From: Gerris lacustris
Taxonomy: Eukaryota; Arthropoda; Insecta; Hemiptera; Gerridae
NCBI GenBank assembly: GCA_951217055.1
Contig: OX578284.1
Coordinates: forward strand, 17,473,187 to 17,537,186
DNA length: 64,000 nt
Direction of reading: 5' to 3'
Each line of letters begins with the position of its first letter. Positions within the stretch are counted from its first letter, which is position 1. Positions 45,956 through 55,996 of this stretch are shown piece by piece. The position numbers were made by a program, and so were the translations under genes. A model generated the notes under the pieces. It was given only the letters and a program-made list of their open reading frames with translations. It made no database searches and was not told where the DNA came from.

Positions 45956-47133
45956 TAGGATTTTTTTTTTTTTTTAAGGCGATATTTCTGACTTAAAGTA
46001 ACTCTTAAAAAATTAATTGGTCTACCTTGTAGGGCTTGAAGTGACGTAGATAAGTTTTTTTGTATCCAACCTCTCCAGCGCCCTCTAGTGCCAAGAAAGA
46101 TGTTTTTGGTAGTGTACCCTATTATCACGAGTACTTTTTTAACTGAAGACCAAACCGAATAAAAAGTATCCTATCTTGTAGAGGACACTTTGAAGATGGT
46201 ACTATGAACTTTTTTCGATCCGAACTCCTCCAAGTGGAGTTATAAGCCTTTAAAGTTGAGTGATTTTCAATTTTTTTTTTTTTATGTTTAGGGGTTCATT
46301 TATTTTTTGATGAGGGGAGGAAGGGAGAGTCGATGAACATTTTTTTTTCGATAAAAAATATGACATACTATTCAAATCCAGTGTTCGCAAAAAATATTGA
46401 CGAAAGGCAGGCACGAAATCAAAATTTTAAACGTATTTTGTTACATTGCTAAGTTGATACGATAAGTTATACACTTTCAACAATTACGTTAAATCCAAGA
46501 CAAAACTCTAAAACTGCTATAAAATAAGTAAATACAAGGATGTACTGCCTCATTCAAAAGCCAGAAACCATCAAATAAAGCAAGGCACTAAAACAAGGCG
46601 TCGTGAAAATCCAATTGTTTGGAGACAGACAAGAAAATCTGAAAAACAAGGATCTAGACCATAATGTAGGCCACGAAACACAAGGGAACCAGATGATTAG
46701 GTAATTAAGGTGAAGGTATCCTCCACATTATACGAAAAAACAGAGGACCTGCATTAACCCACCTGTAATAGATAACAAGGAAAACACCCAGAACTCAGGT
46801 ATAATGACGGAAATACCTGTACAGTTAGACTGAGACTTGTCAGGCGGCATCTTGTGACTTCTACTCTAACTAGATCCGACTGACAGTAATCTTTCCATCT
46901 CATATTAAAATGGAAATGAAAACCAGAAAACTAACAACTTTTTACAACAAGAGAAATCGGAAATTTTTATCAGCTCCGAAAAAGCTTGGAACGGTAAACG
47001 GAAACTCTAAACTTAAGAGAGAGTTCTTATATTTTACAAACCTAATGCTAGGCTATACCCTACAAGTTAGTCTATTATTCTCTTGCTATTGATATATTAT
47101 TGAAATAAATTGAGTACTGATCATGTGAGCTAA
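45956..47133. other. Spacer, two related short segments
   Basis: 46030-46090 and 46160-46235 are diverged copies: TACCTTGTAGGGC...CAACCTCTCC versus TATCTTGTAGAGG...GAACTCCTCC. They read like decayed repeats of unknown type. From 46560 to 46900 the sequence is slightly GC-richer, without a convincing frame. Confidence 0.35.
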
Positions 47134-47300
47134 AGGGCGATCACATTATATGGACGGTCAGACTGCATCAAAATCAATCCAATTTTACATAGGAGCTTTC
47201 ACAAAAGGAGGCACGGGACGGTCACGGGGCGATCACGCGAGGGTTAAGGTTGTTTGACATTATCAGTCACGGGACGGTCACGGTCACGGGGAGATCAAGA
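47134..47300 (+). repeat. Left inverted arm flanking the BEL/Pao relic
   Basis: AGGGCGATCAC, GGTCAGAC, GGAGCTTTCACA and ACGGGACGGTCACGG here match the reverse complement of 50285-50440 over about 100 bp or more. The order of some modules is rearranged and a GGTCACGGG motif is tandemly repeated. The two arms probably belong to one TIR-type DNA element, or two copies facing each other. Just inside, at 47398-47458, a 20-codon frame starting MDFTDEEFTMIEK is open but too short to interpret. Confidence 0.5.
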
Positions 47301-47584
47301 TCAAGTCATGGTTTTGGATATTCGGTCAAGATTTTTTACTTCGATATAAGTCACCTCACAATTTGTATTTAACTTCTTTAGGGTCGTCGCGCACGATGGA
47401 TTTTACTGACGAAGAATTTACTATGATTGAAAAAATTGTAATCAGTAAATTAAACTAAATTTTAAATCTTATCTTTTTCATTTATCTCCTTGTCAATCTC
47501 TTCCCAAATATTCTTTTGGTGAATATTATCACTGTAAAATTTATTATAATGGTCGTGAAGTGCTGAATAGTTCCGGACACATAT

Positions 47585-47643
47585 TGTCTGATTTCAATGG
47601 TATTTATTTATCGTTTCAACTTTACAGCAAGTGAAAGTCGATG
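47585..47643 (+). repeat. 5' LTR remnant
   Basis: 59 bp identical to the start of the 3' LTR. The last bases of the LTR (CAGACA) and the primer-binding region are missing. The repeat runs straight into mid-gag codons, and its final ATG is the first in-frame start of the long frame. Confidence 0.7.
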
Positions 47644-49614
47644 CCAGAAAAATGTCCCGCCGCTTCTATAATGACAATAGAACAAAAAAGAAACTTGCTT
47701 TTAAAAAATGGGCTTTGTTTTCTTTGTTTTCGCGGAAAACATTTGAGCAAAGATTGCAAAAAGTGGTTGCAATGTTCTAAGTGCAAGCGTAGGCATTTTG
47801 AAATTATGTGTCCAGGGAAAGGGTCGGAAACGAAAAAACCGGAAAATAAAGATTCTTCACCTGAGTGCTCGTTATCTAATGGCACAGAAGGGACAATATT
47901 CTTACAGACCCTAGCAGTAAAGATAAGAGGGGAGAAAGGAGAAACTAGGATACGAGCTATGATCGACTCCGGATCCCAACGGTCATACGTTCAAAAATCT
48001 CTAGCGGAGGAATTGGTATACAGTTCATTAGGTACGGAAGAATTAGTTCATTGTTTATTTGGTGGAATCTGTACCGAGAAACAAAGACACCAAGTCTATA
48101 AAGTTAGATTGGCGAAATTAGATGGTTCCTATTCTTGTAACTTTTCGGCGTTAGACCAAGAAATTATTACGAATGCAGCTCCGAAGGTGCATAACGGACC
48201 TTGGTCTAAAGAATTAAAAAATTTAGGAATAGAAATTTCCGATACTATTGATGGTCCTATACAAGTTTTAATAGGCTCAGACATTTTGGGAAAACTTGTA
48301 ACGGGTAAAAAATATGATTTGACTTGTGGTTTAGTTGCACAAGAGACTCTGTTAGGATGGACTCTGACAGGGAAAACTTTCGATAACCTAAATTTAAGTA
48401 GTCTTGTGTTAGATAGTTTAAGTTGCACGAACTTTTCAGCACCTATTTCTGATCTTTGGTCCTTAGACGTGCTGGGAATTAAAGACCCAGGGGAAATGAA
48501 AACAAAAGAAGAGACTGAAAGGCGGGTCCAAAATCATTTTGATGAAACTGTTAATTTTAAGAACGGTAGGTATGTCGTTCACTTACCGTGGATTGAGGAC
48601 CACCCTTCACTCCCTAGTAATAAAGATTTAGCTCTGCAAAGAACTAAAAACCTGGTTATAAGGCTAAAGAAGGAAGGTTATTTTGAAAAATACGATAAGG
48701 TGTTTGAGGAATGGCTCAATGAAGGGGTAATAGAGTTTGCACCACTTATTAGTCCTGATAGTCCTCAGCATTATTTACCTCACAGACATGTGATTAAACT
48801 AAGTAGTAAGACAAGTCCTGTTAGACCAGTATTTGACGCCTCTGCTAAGAGCAAAGGTAGTCCTTCTTTAAACGATTGTTTAGAGAAAGGAAAAAATCTT
48901 ATTGAAATGATCCCTCCACTTCTAATTTGGTTCAGAATTAATAAAATTGGTATAGCTTCGGACATAAGAAGGGCGTTATTACAAATTAGTTTGTTCGAAA
49001 AAGATAGGGATTTTTTTAGATTTTCTTGGGTTATAAAAATAGGTTGGGATGAACCACTTAATGACGAAATGTGTCAAAAATTTACTAGCTGGTATAATGA
49101 ACTTTCTATGTTAAAAGACCTTAGTATTCCGCGGTGGATACAAGGACCGATGGAAGGAAAAGTAGATTATTCCTTACATACTTTTACTGACGCAAGCGCG
49201 CATGCGTATGCCGCTGTTATATTTTTAAGAATATCTAGTAGTGCAGGAACTTATTTAAAGTTTGTTCAGGCTAAAAATAGGGTAGCTCCCACACTGAACT
49301 GGGACGAAATTAAAAATTTTGGTCAAGACAAACAAATTAATTGGATTTTTTCGGCTCCAGCCGCACCCTGGTGGGGTGGGTGGTGGAAAAGGATGTTAGG
49401 GTTAACCAAAATTTTATTAAGAAAGAATTTAGGTAGGGCTTCACTAAATTACGAAGAATTATACACGGTTTTGACTGATTGCGAAAATATGTTAAATTCG
49501 AGACCGTTGACGTACGTACCCGACGACAAACCCGATTTAGAACCTTTAACGCCAAAGAAATTTATTCAGGACTTACAACCTGACGGAAAACTTGATTTTG
49601 ATTTGATTGACTAA
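47641..49614 (+). pseudogene. BEL/Pao gag-pol fusion frame, open but catalytically incomplete
   Basis: 657 codons without a stop. Residues 26-39 form a canonical CX2CX4HX4C knuckle and 45-57 a second CX2CX3HX4C knuckle, as in BEL gag. The retropepsin (DUF1758-type) motif DSG is at 109-111. The RT N-terminal part follows (HYLPHRHVIK, RPVFDASAKSKG, then SDIRRALLQI near 440 with the first catalytic Asp). After FFRFSW (about 463) the text jumps, so the RT YxDD box is absent. A piece of the connection/RNase H region (TFTDASAHAYAAV, about 515) leads to a second jump to the integrase end (WIFSAPAAPWWGG, then LNSRPLTY near 618). There the usual catalytic Glu after GG.W is Lys (GGWWKRM). Integrase HHCC and the two catalytic Asp are missing. 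Both deletions keep frame. Confidence 0.85.
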
Positions 49615-49883
49615 CAGTTTAGATCGACGGGTTAGGTACCGACAGACGGTGATCGACTCTTTAAAGAGCAGGTTCCGTACCGAATACCTTGGACAACTCA
49701 AGTTGTTGTTAGTTTATTTTGTTATTGTTTTGTTTATTAATTTCATTTGTTTCATTTTTGTTGGGAACTTTTGAGGAAAAAATGAAAATTTTTGCTGAAC
49801 TTGGATTTAAGAAGTTGAAGATCACGGATCACCACGGACTCCAAGAAAACCTGGTGTAAACCCCAGGTGTTCCCGGGGGAGAA

Positions 49884-49949
49884 TGTCTGATTTCAATGGT
49901 ATTTATTTATCGTTTCAACTTTACAGCAAGTGAAAGTCGATGTCAGACA
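49884..49949 (+). repeat. 3' LTR, only 66 bp
   Basis: It begins TGTCTGA and ends TCAGACA, a perfect 7-bp terminal inverted repeat of the TG..CA type, directly after the polypurine tract. At 66 bp it is far shorter than usual BEL/Pao LTRs (hundreds of bp), so it is either an internally deleted LTR or an unusual one. It contains a splice-acceptor-like TTTACAG. Confidence 0.6.
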
Positions 49950-50220
49950 GAAAAATATGAGAAGTTGACGTAGTTATCTTGAAGACACCGCAAGAGCTAC
50001 ACGAGAAATTGTTTCGTATTATTATAAATATAAAATCGTTTAAGTCATACGCAGAAATCTGTCTTCCATTCTTAACACATATAATTAATTTTTTCTCCAA
50101 GTTACTGTAAGTTAGAAAAAAAAATCCTTAAAAATCTGTATTCTTTCACAAACACAACACAAATGAGACCTTGGCCTAAGTGTAAGTAAAATGACCACAA
50201 TCAGTTCGTGGACTGACTAA

Positions 50221-50408
50221 GGCGTCTGTTCACACGGGACAGTCAAAAGCCCGCGGTCTTAATATCTGTCCAAATTTGAGTGGAAGGTGACCGTCATTTG
50301 CCTCTTAGTGTGAAAGCTCCCATACAAATCTATTGAAATAATTTTGACAGCGGTCTGACCATCCCGTGATCGCCCTGTGACCATTCCTATTGTGCGTGAA
50401 ACAACCTT
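50221..50408 (-). mobile_element. Right arm: MITE-like segment with possible TAA duplication
   Basis: The left edge GGCGTCTGTTCACACGGG follows TAA (50218-50220). The right edge, on the complement, reads GGTTGTTTCACGCACAA after TAA (50409-50411), with two extra bases. Between them GTGTGAAAGCTCCCAT and CCCGTGATCGCCCTGTGAC match the left arm at 47134-47300 in reverse. Whether this is a separate MITE or the end of one larger element holding the BEL relic cannot be decided from one locus. Confidence 0.45.
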
Positions 50409-50702
50409 TAACGTGACCGATTTTGGTCCAATTAAGAGTTTGATTTTGTCGTTTCATGAACTCACTCTTCTAGTTTATCTCAATATTTTTATAGAAAATA
50501 CTTATTTGAAGCGTTATCAATTTCGTTTGCCATTTACAGAAGATTTCTTACACCCAAACATGGTAGATTTAAAATAATACCAACTTAAATTGTCTATAGG
50601 TTGGCATTTATTCTCAATTTTTTCCCATTCGTAAGATTAATTTATATCACTTTTCTTACAAACCGATATAAAATAAAAACGTGTCAAAAAGACATTTCAT
50701 TA

Positions 50703-51284
50703 TAGTCCACAGGCCACCATAAGAAGTGAGTCGCTGATTGATAAAGTTTTCTTACCTTATGGAATCGCTTATTTATGCCTTGTCCACCGATGAATTGGGT
50801 ATATGGCAACCGGGCGCTGGGCCATTTCTTTTTTGTTGACATGCCAAACTTACCCTTCTGCGGACACATTGAAAAGAGATGGATAAAGTTTTGATTTTCA
50901 CAGGATCGTTTAATTAAATTATTTAAAAAAACAGTGGTAAAGGTGGCCACCGATAAGAGTGGGCCGTTTGGGGTGGCCACCGCCCCAAACATATCGCTCT
51001 GCGGGGAAGTTGAAAAGAAAACGGCCCACTCGTATCGGTGGCCACCTTTACCACTGTTTTTTAAATAATTTAACTAAACGATCCTGTGAAAATCAAAACT
51101 TTATCTATCTCTTTTCAATGTGTCCGCAGAAGGGTAAGTTTGGCATGTCAACAAAAAAAAAATGGCCCAGCGCCCAGTTGCCATATACCCAATTCATCGG
51201 TGGACAAGGCATAAATTAGCGATTCCATAAGGTAAGAAAACTTTATCAATCAGCGACTCACTTCTTATGGTGGCCTGTGGACTA
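50703..51284. mobile_element. Foldback element, 266-bp near-perfect arms, TTA duplication
   Basis: The left arm 50703-50968 and right arm 51018-51284 are reverse complements with only a few differences. The 49-bp spacer begins inside an inner palindrome GTTTGGGG...CCCCAAAC (50966-50990). Outer ends are TAGTCCACAGGCC. The flanking duplication is TTA (50700-50702 and 51285-51287). Frames of 102 codons (minus, 50684-50992) and 86 codons (plus, 50959-51219) are the same arm read from its two copies and have no recognised domain. A transcript would form a stem of about 266 bp. Confidence 0.85.
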
Positions 51285-51289
51285 TTAGC

Positions 51290-52916
51290 CAAATGTAAAA
51301 AAATGTCTTCTTCTTGTTCTTATTCTTAGCATAGTTATCGTTGAAATATTTTACGATTTTAATTTAATTCAAGCGATTGTTCATTCTGTACTCTTGAGCT
51401 AATTATAAAATCATTATTTAATTTACAGTTTTTATCCCTAAAAAATATTTAAAAATCCACAAATTTGCGATTTGAACAAAAAAACTTATCAGTGATATGT
51501 GTGAGCACTGTCAAAATTGGATTAATTTAACTGTTAAAAAAACTGAACATCCGGCAAACTAAATACATAATAAGAGGTATAATTTTTTAGTAATTAATTA
51601 TCTTATCGTAATTACTCACCAATAAAACCAATAAAATATCTAAGAATCAATAGTTATAAATTTAAAGAAACAATTATTGTAGATACAATATAAAAGTTGA
51701 TAAAATTATAAATAATGTTTGATTGAGATTTAAAAAAAATTGTCTTTATCTATATTTAGGTTAAATAGATATTAGTCTTTGTAAGGAGTTAGAAAAGATG
51801 ATAAATGAGTCACGTTGCATCATCACTATCACAATCACAATGAGATAACCAAATAGTCTGATAGAATCATTTAAACATTAATTACAAACAAAGTATGAGT
51901 CACTATGAACCTGGTGTAGATATACAAAAACCTGACAGTCAAAAAATAACAAAACAAAGTTAAGAAATGTGTGACTTAAGTTGTATTCTTATATTTTTTT
52001 TGTCTTGTCCGAGACAAATGTCATTTTTTTCAAATCTTTCATTGCTAAATACAAAACCAAAAAGAATGATGAAATGATTACTTAATAAATATCATGATTC
52101 CAAGTCTAATTGTTTCGAGCAAAAAGACCTTCACAATACAATGACGTCTATTGGGTTTCGTGCCCTTTGAACTCTGCACCAGTAATAGAAGGGACAATTT
52201 TTCAAGCTTGCATCAAGAAATCTTATTAGCCTATGTAAAGTTTTTAGGCTAAGCGAATCTTTGACGAATTTTCTTGTAAGCTTTATTTTTCTATTTGGCA
52301 ACGATATAGATATAAATAGCACAAAGCAATAAATAACGATTTACGGCTAGACTATGATGAGAATCGAATGAAGTCACTAGTGAAAAAAAAAAGGGAAATT
52401 ATTTCATACGACCTATGGAGTTATTTGCCTTTATCTGCGCAATGTTGCCCAGAGTAATCACTCTACAGAACATTTATTGGCTATTACTTACAAGTTTTAT
52501 TGTTAGCACATACTATGATAGATTGTTTTATTTTATTTGTCGTTAGCAATTATCTCCATCTTCGAGAATTTTCTGTTGGGAAAGGAATTAAAACACCATA
52601 GAAAGAGATAAGCACTAAGTACGAGTATGTTGAAGGAAAAAGAAATACTATCTTTGAACAGACTTTGAAAATGACAGAAACAGGTTCTACCAAATCTTTC
52701 ACTTGACGTAGAAAACAAACATTTTAGGCAATTTTCAGATTGATCTTGTCTCTTGTTAATATTGAGAACTAGACCGATATATCACTAACTATACCTTGAT
52801 ATTATAGCACAATAGTCACAAGTTAAATTAAAATAAAATTGCCACGTATAGCATTCACAAAGAGTCCAAGTAACAAGTAAGTAATTTAACAAAGTGTAAT
52901 AAACAAAATCTATGGC
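51290..52916. other. AT-rich spacer, no gene seen
   Basis: No coding frame longer than 63 codons and no repeat family was recognised. Confidence 0.45.
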
Positions 52917-53593
52917 ACAGTCAAAGTGTGTGAGGAGGGTCGGTGGAGAAGACGGAAGAATGCTGAAATATATAATATGTATAGAAGACCTGATTTGGCC
53001 AGTGAAATTCATAAAGGAATAGTAAGATGGATTGGCCACGTAGAGAAAATGTCAAAGGAAAGAGTGGTGAAAATGGTGTATAAAGGAATATCCGGGGGAA
53101 AACGCTTAAGGCCAGGCGAACACTGGAGACAAAACACTGCAGACTGTTTCCGAGCTGTCTTCGTTGAATCTACCTTTTAACACTTGTGTTGCTACAGCGT
53201 TGCACACTGGAGGCAAGACAGTCCCATATCTTGTACCCAGCGAAATGGATCTTGTGGAAATTGCTGTGATTTGTGCATGTCTAGGGATAGAAATATGTCA
53301 GGACATCTCCTAGGCTGGAGGACTCTTTTGTGTTGCACCTGTCTTTGCCTCCATTGTGCACACTCCCATATACTGTGTAAGCACATGAGGTAGCGACAAA
53401 ACTGTCTGCAGGCAAAAAGTCTCCTGTGCGCCTGGCCTAAGAGGACTCCAAAGGCTGAGATGGAGATGGGAAGATCAGGTGGAGGACGACCTCAGACGTA
53501 TACGACTTAGAAGATGGAGGACTGTAGCCAAGGACAGAGAGATACCTCTGGAGGCAAACTGTGTTGCAGGCTCAGGCTCTTCGAGAACTGTAG
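52917..53593 (+). pseudogene. LINE ORF2 C-terminus (RTE/CR1-like), split by a MITE
   Basis: Before the MITE the frame reads EEGRWRRRKNAEIYNMYRRP, then RWIGHVEKMSKERVVKMVYKG, a standard tail of RTE/CR1-type ORF2 (often annotated as craniofacial-development-protein-2-like). After the MITE it continues WEDQVEDDLRRIRLRRW and TVAKDREI. Then, one frame over (shift near 53547), it reads WRQTVLQAQALREL and a stop at 53591-53593. The TGATGATGATG run just after is its microsatellite tail. Skipping the MITE and one duplication copy keeps the reading frame across the junction, so the MITE came later. Confidence 0.85.
53110..53437. mobile_element. 328-bp MITE inside a LINE tail, TAA duplication
   Basis: The TIR GGCCAGGCGAACACTGGAGA on the left and, on the complement of the right end, GGCCAGGCGCACAGGAGACT are alike. 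Subterminal CTGCAGAC is shared too. TAA flanks both sides (53107-53109, 53438-53440). Interior frames of 64-69 codons on both strands are Cys/His-rich because CACAC/GTGTG and TGTCT motifs recur. They are not recognised proteins. Confidence 0.8.
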
Positions 53594-53614
53594 TGCCAGG
53601 GATGATGATGCTGA

Positions 53615-54560
53615 TGAATAAACAAAAAGGAATAGGACAAGGGAGAATAAACATAGAGGAAATTGCACATAATATTTATATTGAGGGTTGTTTATAAGGG
53701 GTTAAAAGTTGTTATTTTACGTAACTACATTACAATTTAAAACTAGTAACACCCCGTTTCGAGAGCGGCAATTTAACATCTTCAACTTTGAAAACTTTTA
53801 TTTTAATTGTGTGTTTTTGTTGTTGTTTAAGTATTTCTTAAAACCCGTTCTTTGACAAAGAATAACTAATTGTTTAGAACAATTTTTCGTTGATTTGTTA
53901 CAAATTTTAACTGACACATTTTTAAAAGATACATGCGGTGCAACGATGAACTGATACATAAACGAAACCAAGTATATATATAGGTACTAAAAAATGGTTC
54001 AATCCTTTTAAACATCAAACCCTAAAGATGGTTTTTAGGGGGTTCTTTTATTTTTCCTGTGTTTGGGTTATTACACATAACACAACGTAAATGCAATGTT
54101 TTAAATTGTTGTGTTGGGTATACTTTCGGAGAACAGGTACTTTACAGTCAGATAAGCTCAATAAATGATTAGGGTCTTCATTTTTGCCTAAGGACCTTAA
54201 ATATATAAATATAAAACCTAAAATACAAGCAGGTTAAAAAATAACAACAGGTGGAATTATTATTTAAAAAAAAACAAGGCCGAGAGAGAGTTTGATACAG
54301 TCAATCAATGTTATCTATCAGTAAGGTTTATTCACAGGACTCTATCAAAAAGTAAACAAGGTAATCAAAAACATTTTTATCTTCATAGATAATTGACATT
54401 CGATGTTATAAACCAATGCTTTTAGATTCAACTACGAATCATATTCTGTTACAAAATGTAACTAAAACTGAGATTTGAAAAAATAAAATATAAAAAAGTA
54501 CAAGTATAGATTTCAGCAACTAATAAACGTTATAATAAAAAAAACCTCAAAAACGCGGGG
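53615..54560. other. AT-rich spacer with a repeat F end trace
   Basis: AGGGTCTTCATTTTTGCCTA followed by AGGACCTTAAA at about 54171-54200 looks like a diverged right end of repeat F. Nothing else was found. Confidence 0.35.
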
Positions 54561-54868
54561 GCGAGTTTACAAGCTACTAGCGCTGCTGCAGTAATTATAT
54601 ACAGCTTGTAAATTCAGGCGTAGTAGCTCAAGCCAGTAGTAGCTTGAAAAAATGCCCGCCATTCAATTTTACTCGCTCAAGCAAAGTAAGGGGTGAGTTT
54701 ATTTAGCCAAGCTTTATTACACGGAGCGAATTCACAAGCAGCTTGTAAACTCCCAGCGAGTTGCTTGTAAATATGGCCAGCTTTTAATTTTACTCGCTAA
54801 AGCAAAGCGAGTGGTCAGTTTATTATCCAAAGCTTGTAAATTCGCTAGTGAGGAGCTAGTAAACTCGC
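54561..54868. mobile_element. 308-bp TIR element with repeated CTTGTAAA/TTTACAAG motifs
   Basis: The left end is GCGAGTTTACAAGCTACTAG. The complement of the right end reads GCGAGTTTACTAGCTCC. The interior holds two direct repeats marked TTTTACTCGCT..AAGCAAAG, the second forming the stem ACTCGCT/AGCGAGT, and several AGCTTGTAAA words. No coding frame or clear duplication was found. Confidence 0.6.
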
Positions 54869-54869
54869 A

Positions 54870-55990
54870 CCATGTAATTAAGGGTTAAAGACTGATTTTT
54901 ATATTATACAAGCATTATTGCTTGTTTTTAAAGAAAATTTAGTGGGTGGTACTATTCACAAGGATTTTATATTTTATTTTTCTTCCATTCCCAAAGTAAA
55001 TTAGTTAGCGTTTAATTGGTGAACAACACAACAAAATCTCCTTAAAGTAAACTAAAAACTTAAACCAAAATGAAGAAATAAAGAAAGAACTTATGTGCTT
55101 TCAGTAAACACGATGAGTCCGTAGGCAATTTAACAAATCGGACGAATTCGTTAACCATCAAAATCGGCCCAGCAGTTTCAAGATGGCGGTCATTTAAAAA
55201 GCTGCATTCTTATCGTTATCGTCCATAAACAATGAAACTGCGAAGTTTCAAGCTCAAACCGTTCCCAAGACATTAAATATTTAAAATTTTAAGGGCAGAA
55301 ATATTATAAGGGGCGATATAATAACAAAAATTTCAAAATAAAATGTTAAATTTAGCATAAGTTCATAAGTACTAAAGAACGCTTTAAAAAAGCGAAATCT
55401 GTTCTCTTCACAGAGTCAAGGCTTCTTAAATTAGTATTAAGAAAGTAACAATATATTTATAGAAGACCTGATTACTCTCGGATTTAATTTCGTTCTAATT
55501 CATTCAAGTGTGTGTTTGTTATAATTTGTAACGATGTAGAAGAGTGTGTGTATGTATGGCATGGGTGTAAGCGGCCCCACAGGGTCTACAGCTCACTCTG
55601 TCCAACTCGAAATGTTATGGAGTCAATGTGATATCTCTTTCACACGCTGTCACACCAGACACTGAAATGGCCCAGAGCTAAACATGAACTCTGGATTGCT
55701 CTCATCTATCCCTTAATATTAATAGATCCATAACAATCCCATAATATTTACCGATTTAGCTCAAATTTTGCTAATCCCATGTTAGGACCAAACACGTGGA
55801 TTTGAAATAGATTATTTTTCATAAAAGATGAAAACATATGCCAAGTTCGTTATAAAGCTTTATATTTATATTTTATATTGATTCTTCTGAATGAACATAA
55901 ACATACGTTATGAACATTTAACATTTTTATTCTTAAAAAATGTTAAATTTTTAACAAATACACGCAAATAAAATAACCATCATTATTCTA
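54870..55990. other. Spacer
   Basis: 55130-55280 carries the widespread CATCAAAATCGGCCCAGCAG module seen in families A, C and F. 55540-55710 is GC-richer (GTAAGCGGCCCCACAGGG), without a frame. No gene is called. Confidence 0.35.
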
Positions 55991-55996
55991 CACTTA

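Larger units (their letters stand above)
47585..49949 (+). mobile_element. Internally deleted BEL/Pao LTR retrotransposon, 2365 bp
   Basis: It begins TGTCTGATTTCAATGG and ends TCAGACA. A 59-bp direct repeat (47585-47643, 49884-49942) marks the LTR remnants. A BEL-type purine-rich tract (CCCGGGGGAGAA, 49872-49883) sits directly before the 3' LTR. The 657-codon internal frame contains parts of gag, protease, RT, RNase H and integrase with large pieces missing between them. A full BEL/Pao element is usually 5-8 kb, so more than half is gone. The flanking bases show no convincing 4-5 bp duplication. Confidence 0.8.

Noticed and set aside
47398..47460. Short frame MDFTDEEFTMIEK near a splice-like AG, perhaps a MADF/Myb start of a Harbinger partner protein
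   Set aside because: Twenty codons are too few, and no continuation is found on either side of the BEL insertion.
47622..49555. Frames of 61-99 codons on the minus strand
   Set aside because: Shadows of the BEL/Pao frame on the plus strand.
50684..51219. Two frames encoding nearly the same peptide on opposite strands
   Set aside because: They are the two arms of the foldback element read in mirror image. No domain is recognised.
53184..53393. Cys/His-rich frame resembling a small secreted protein
   Set aside because: It lies wholly inside the 328-bp MITE and results from its CACAC/GTGTG and TGTCT content. An opposite-strand frame exists over the same bases.
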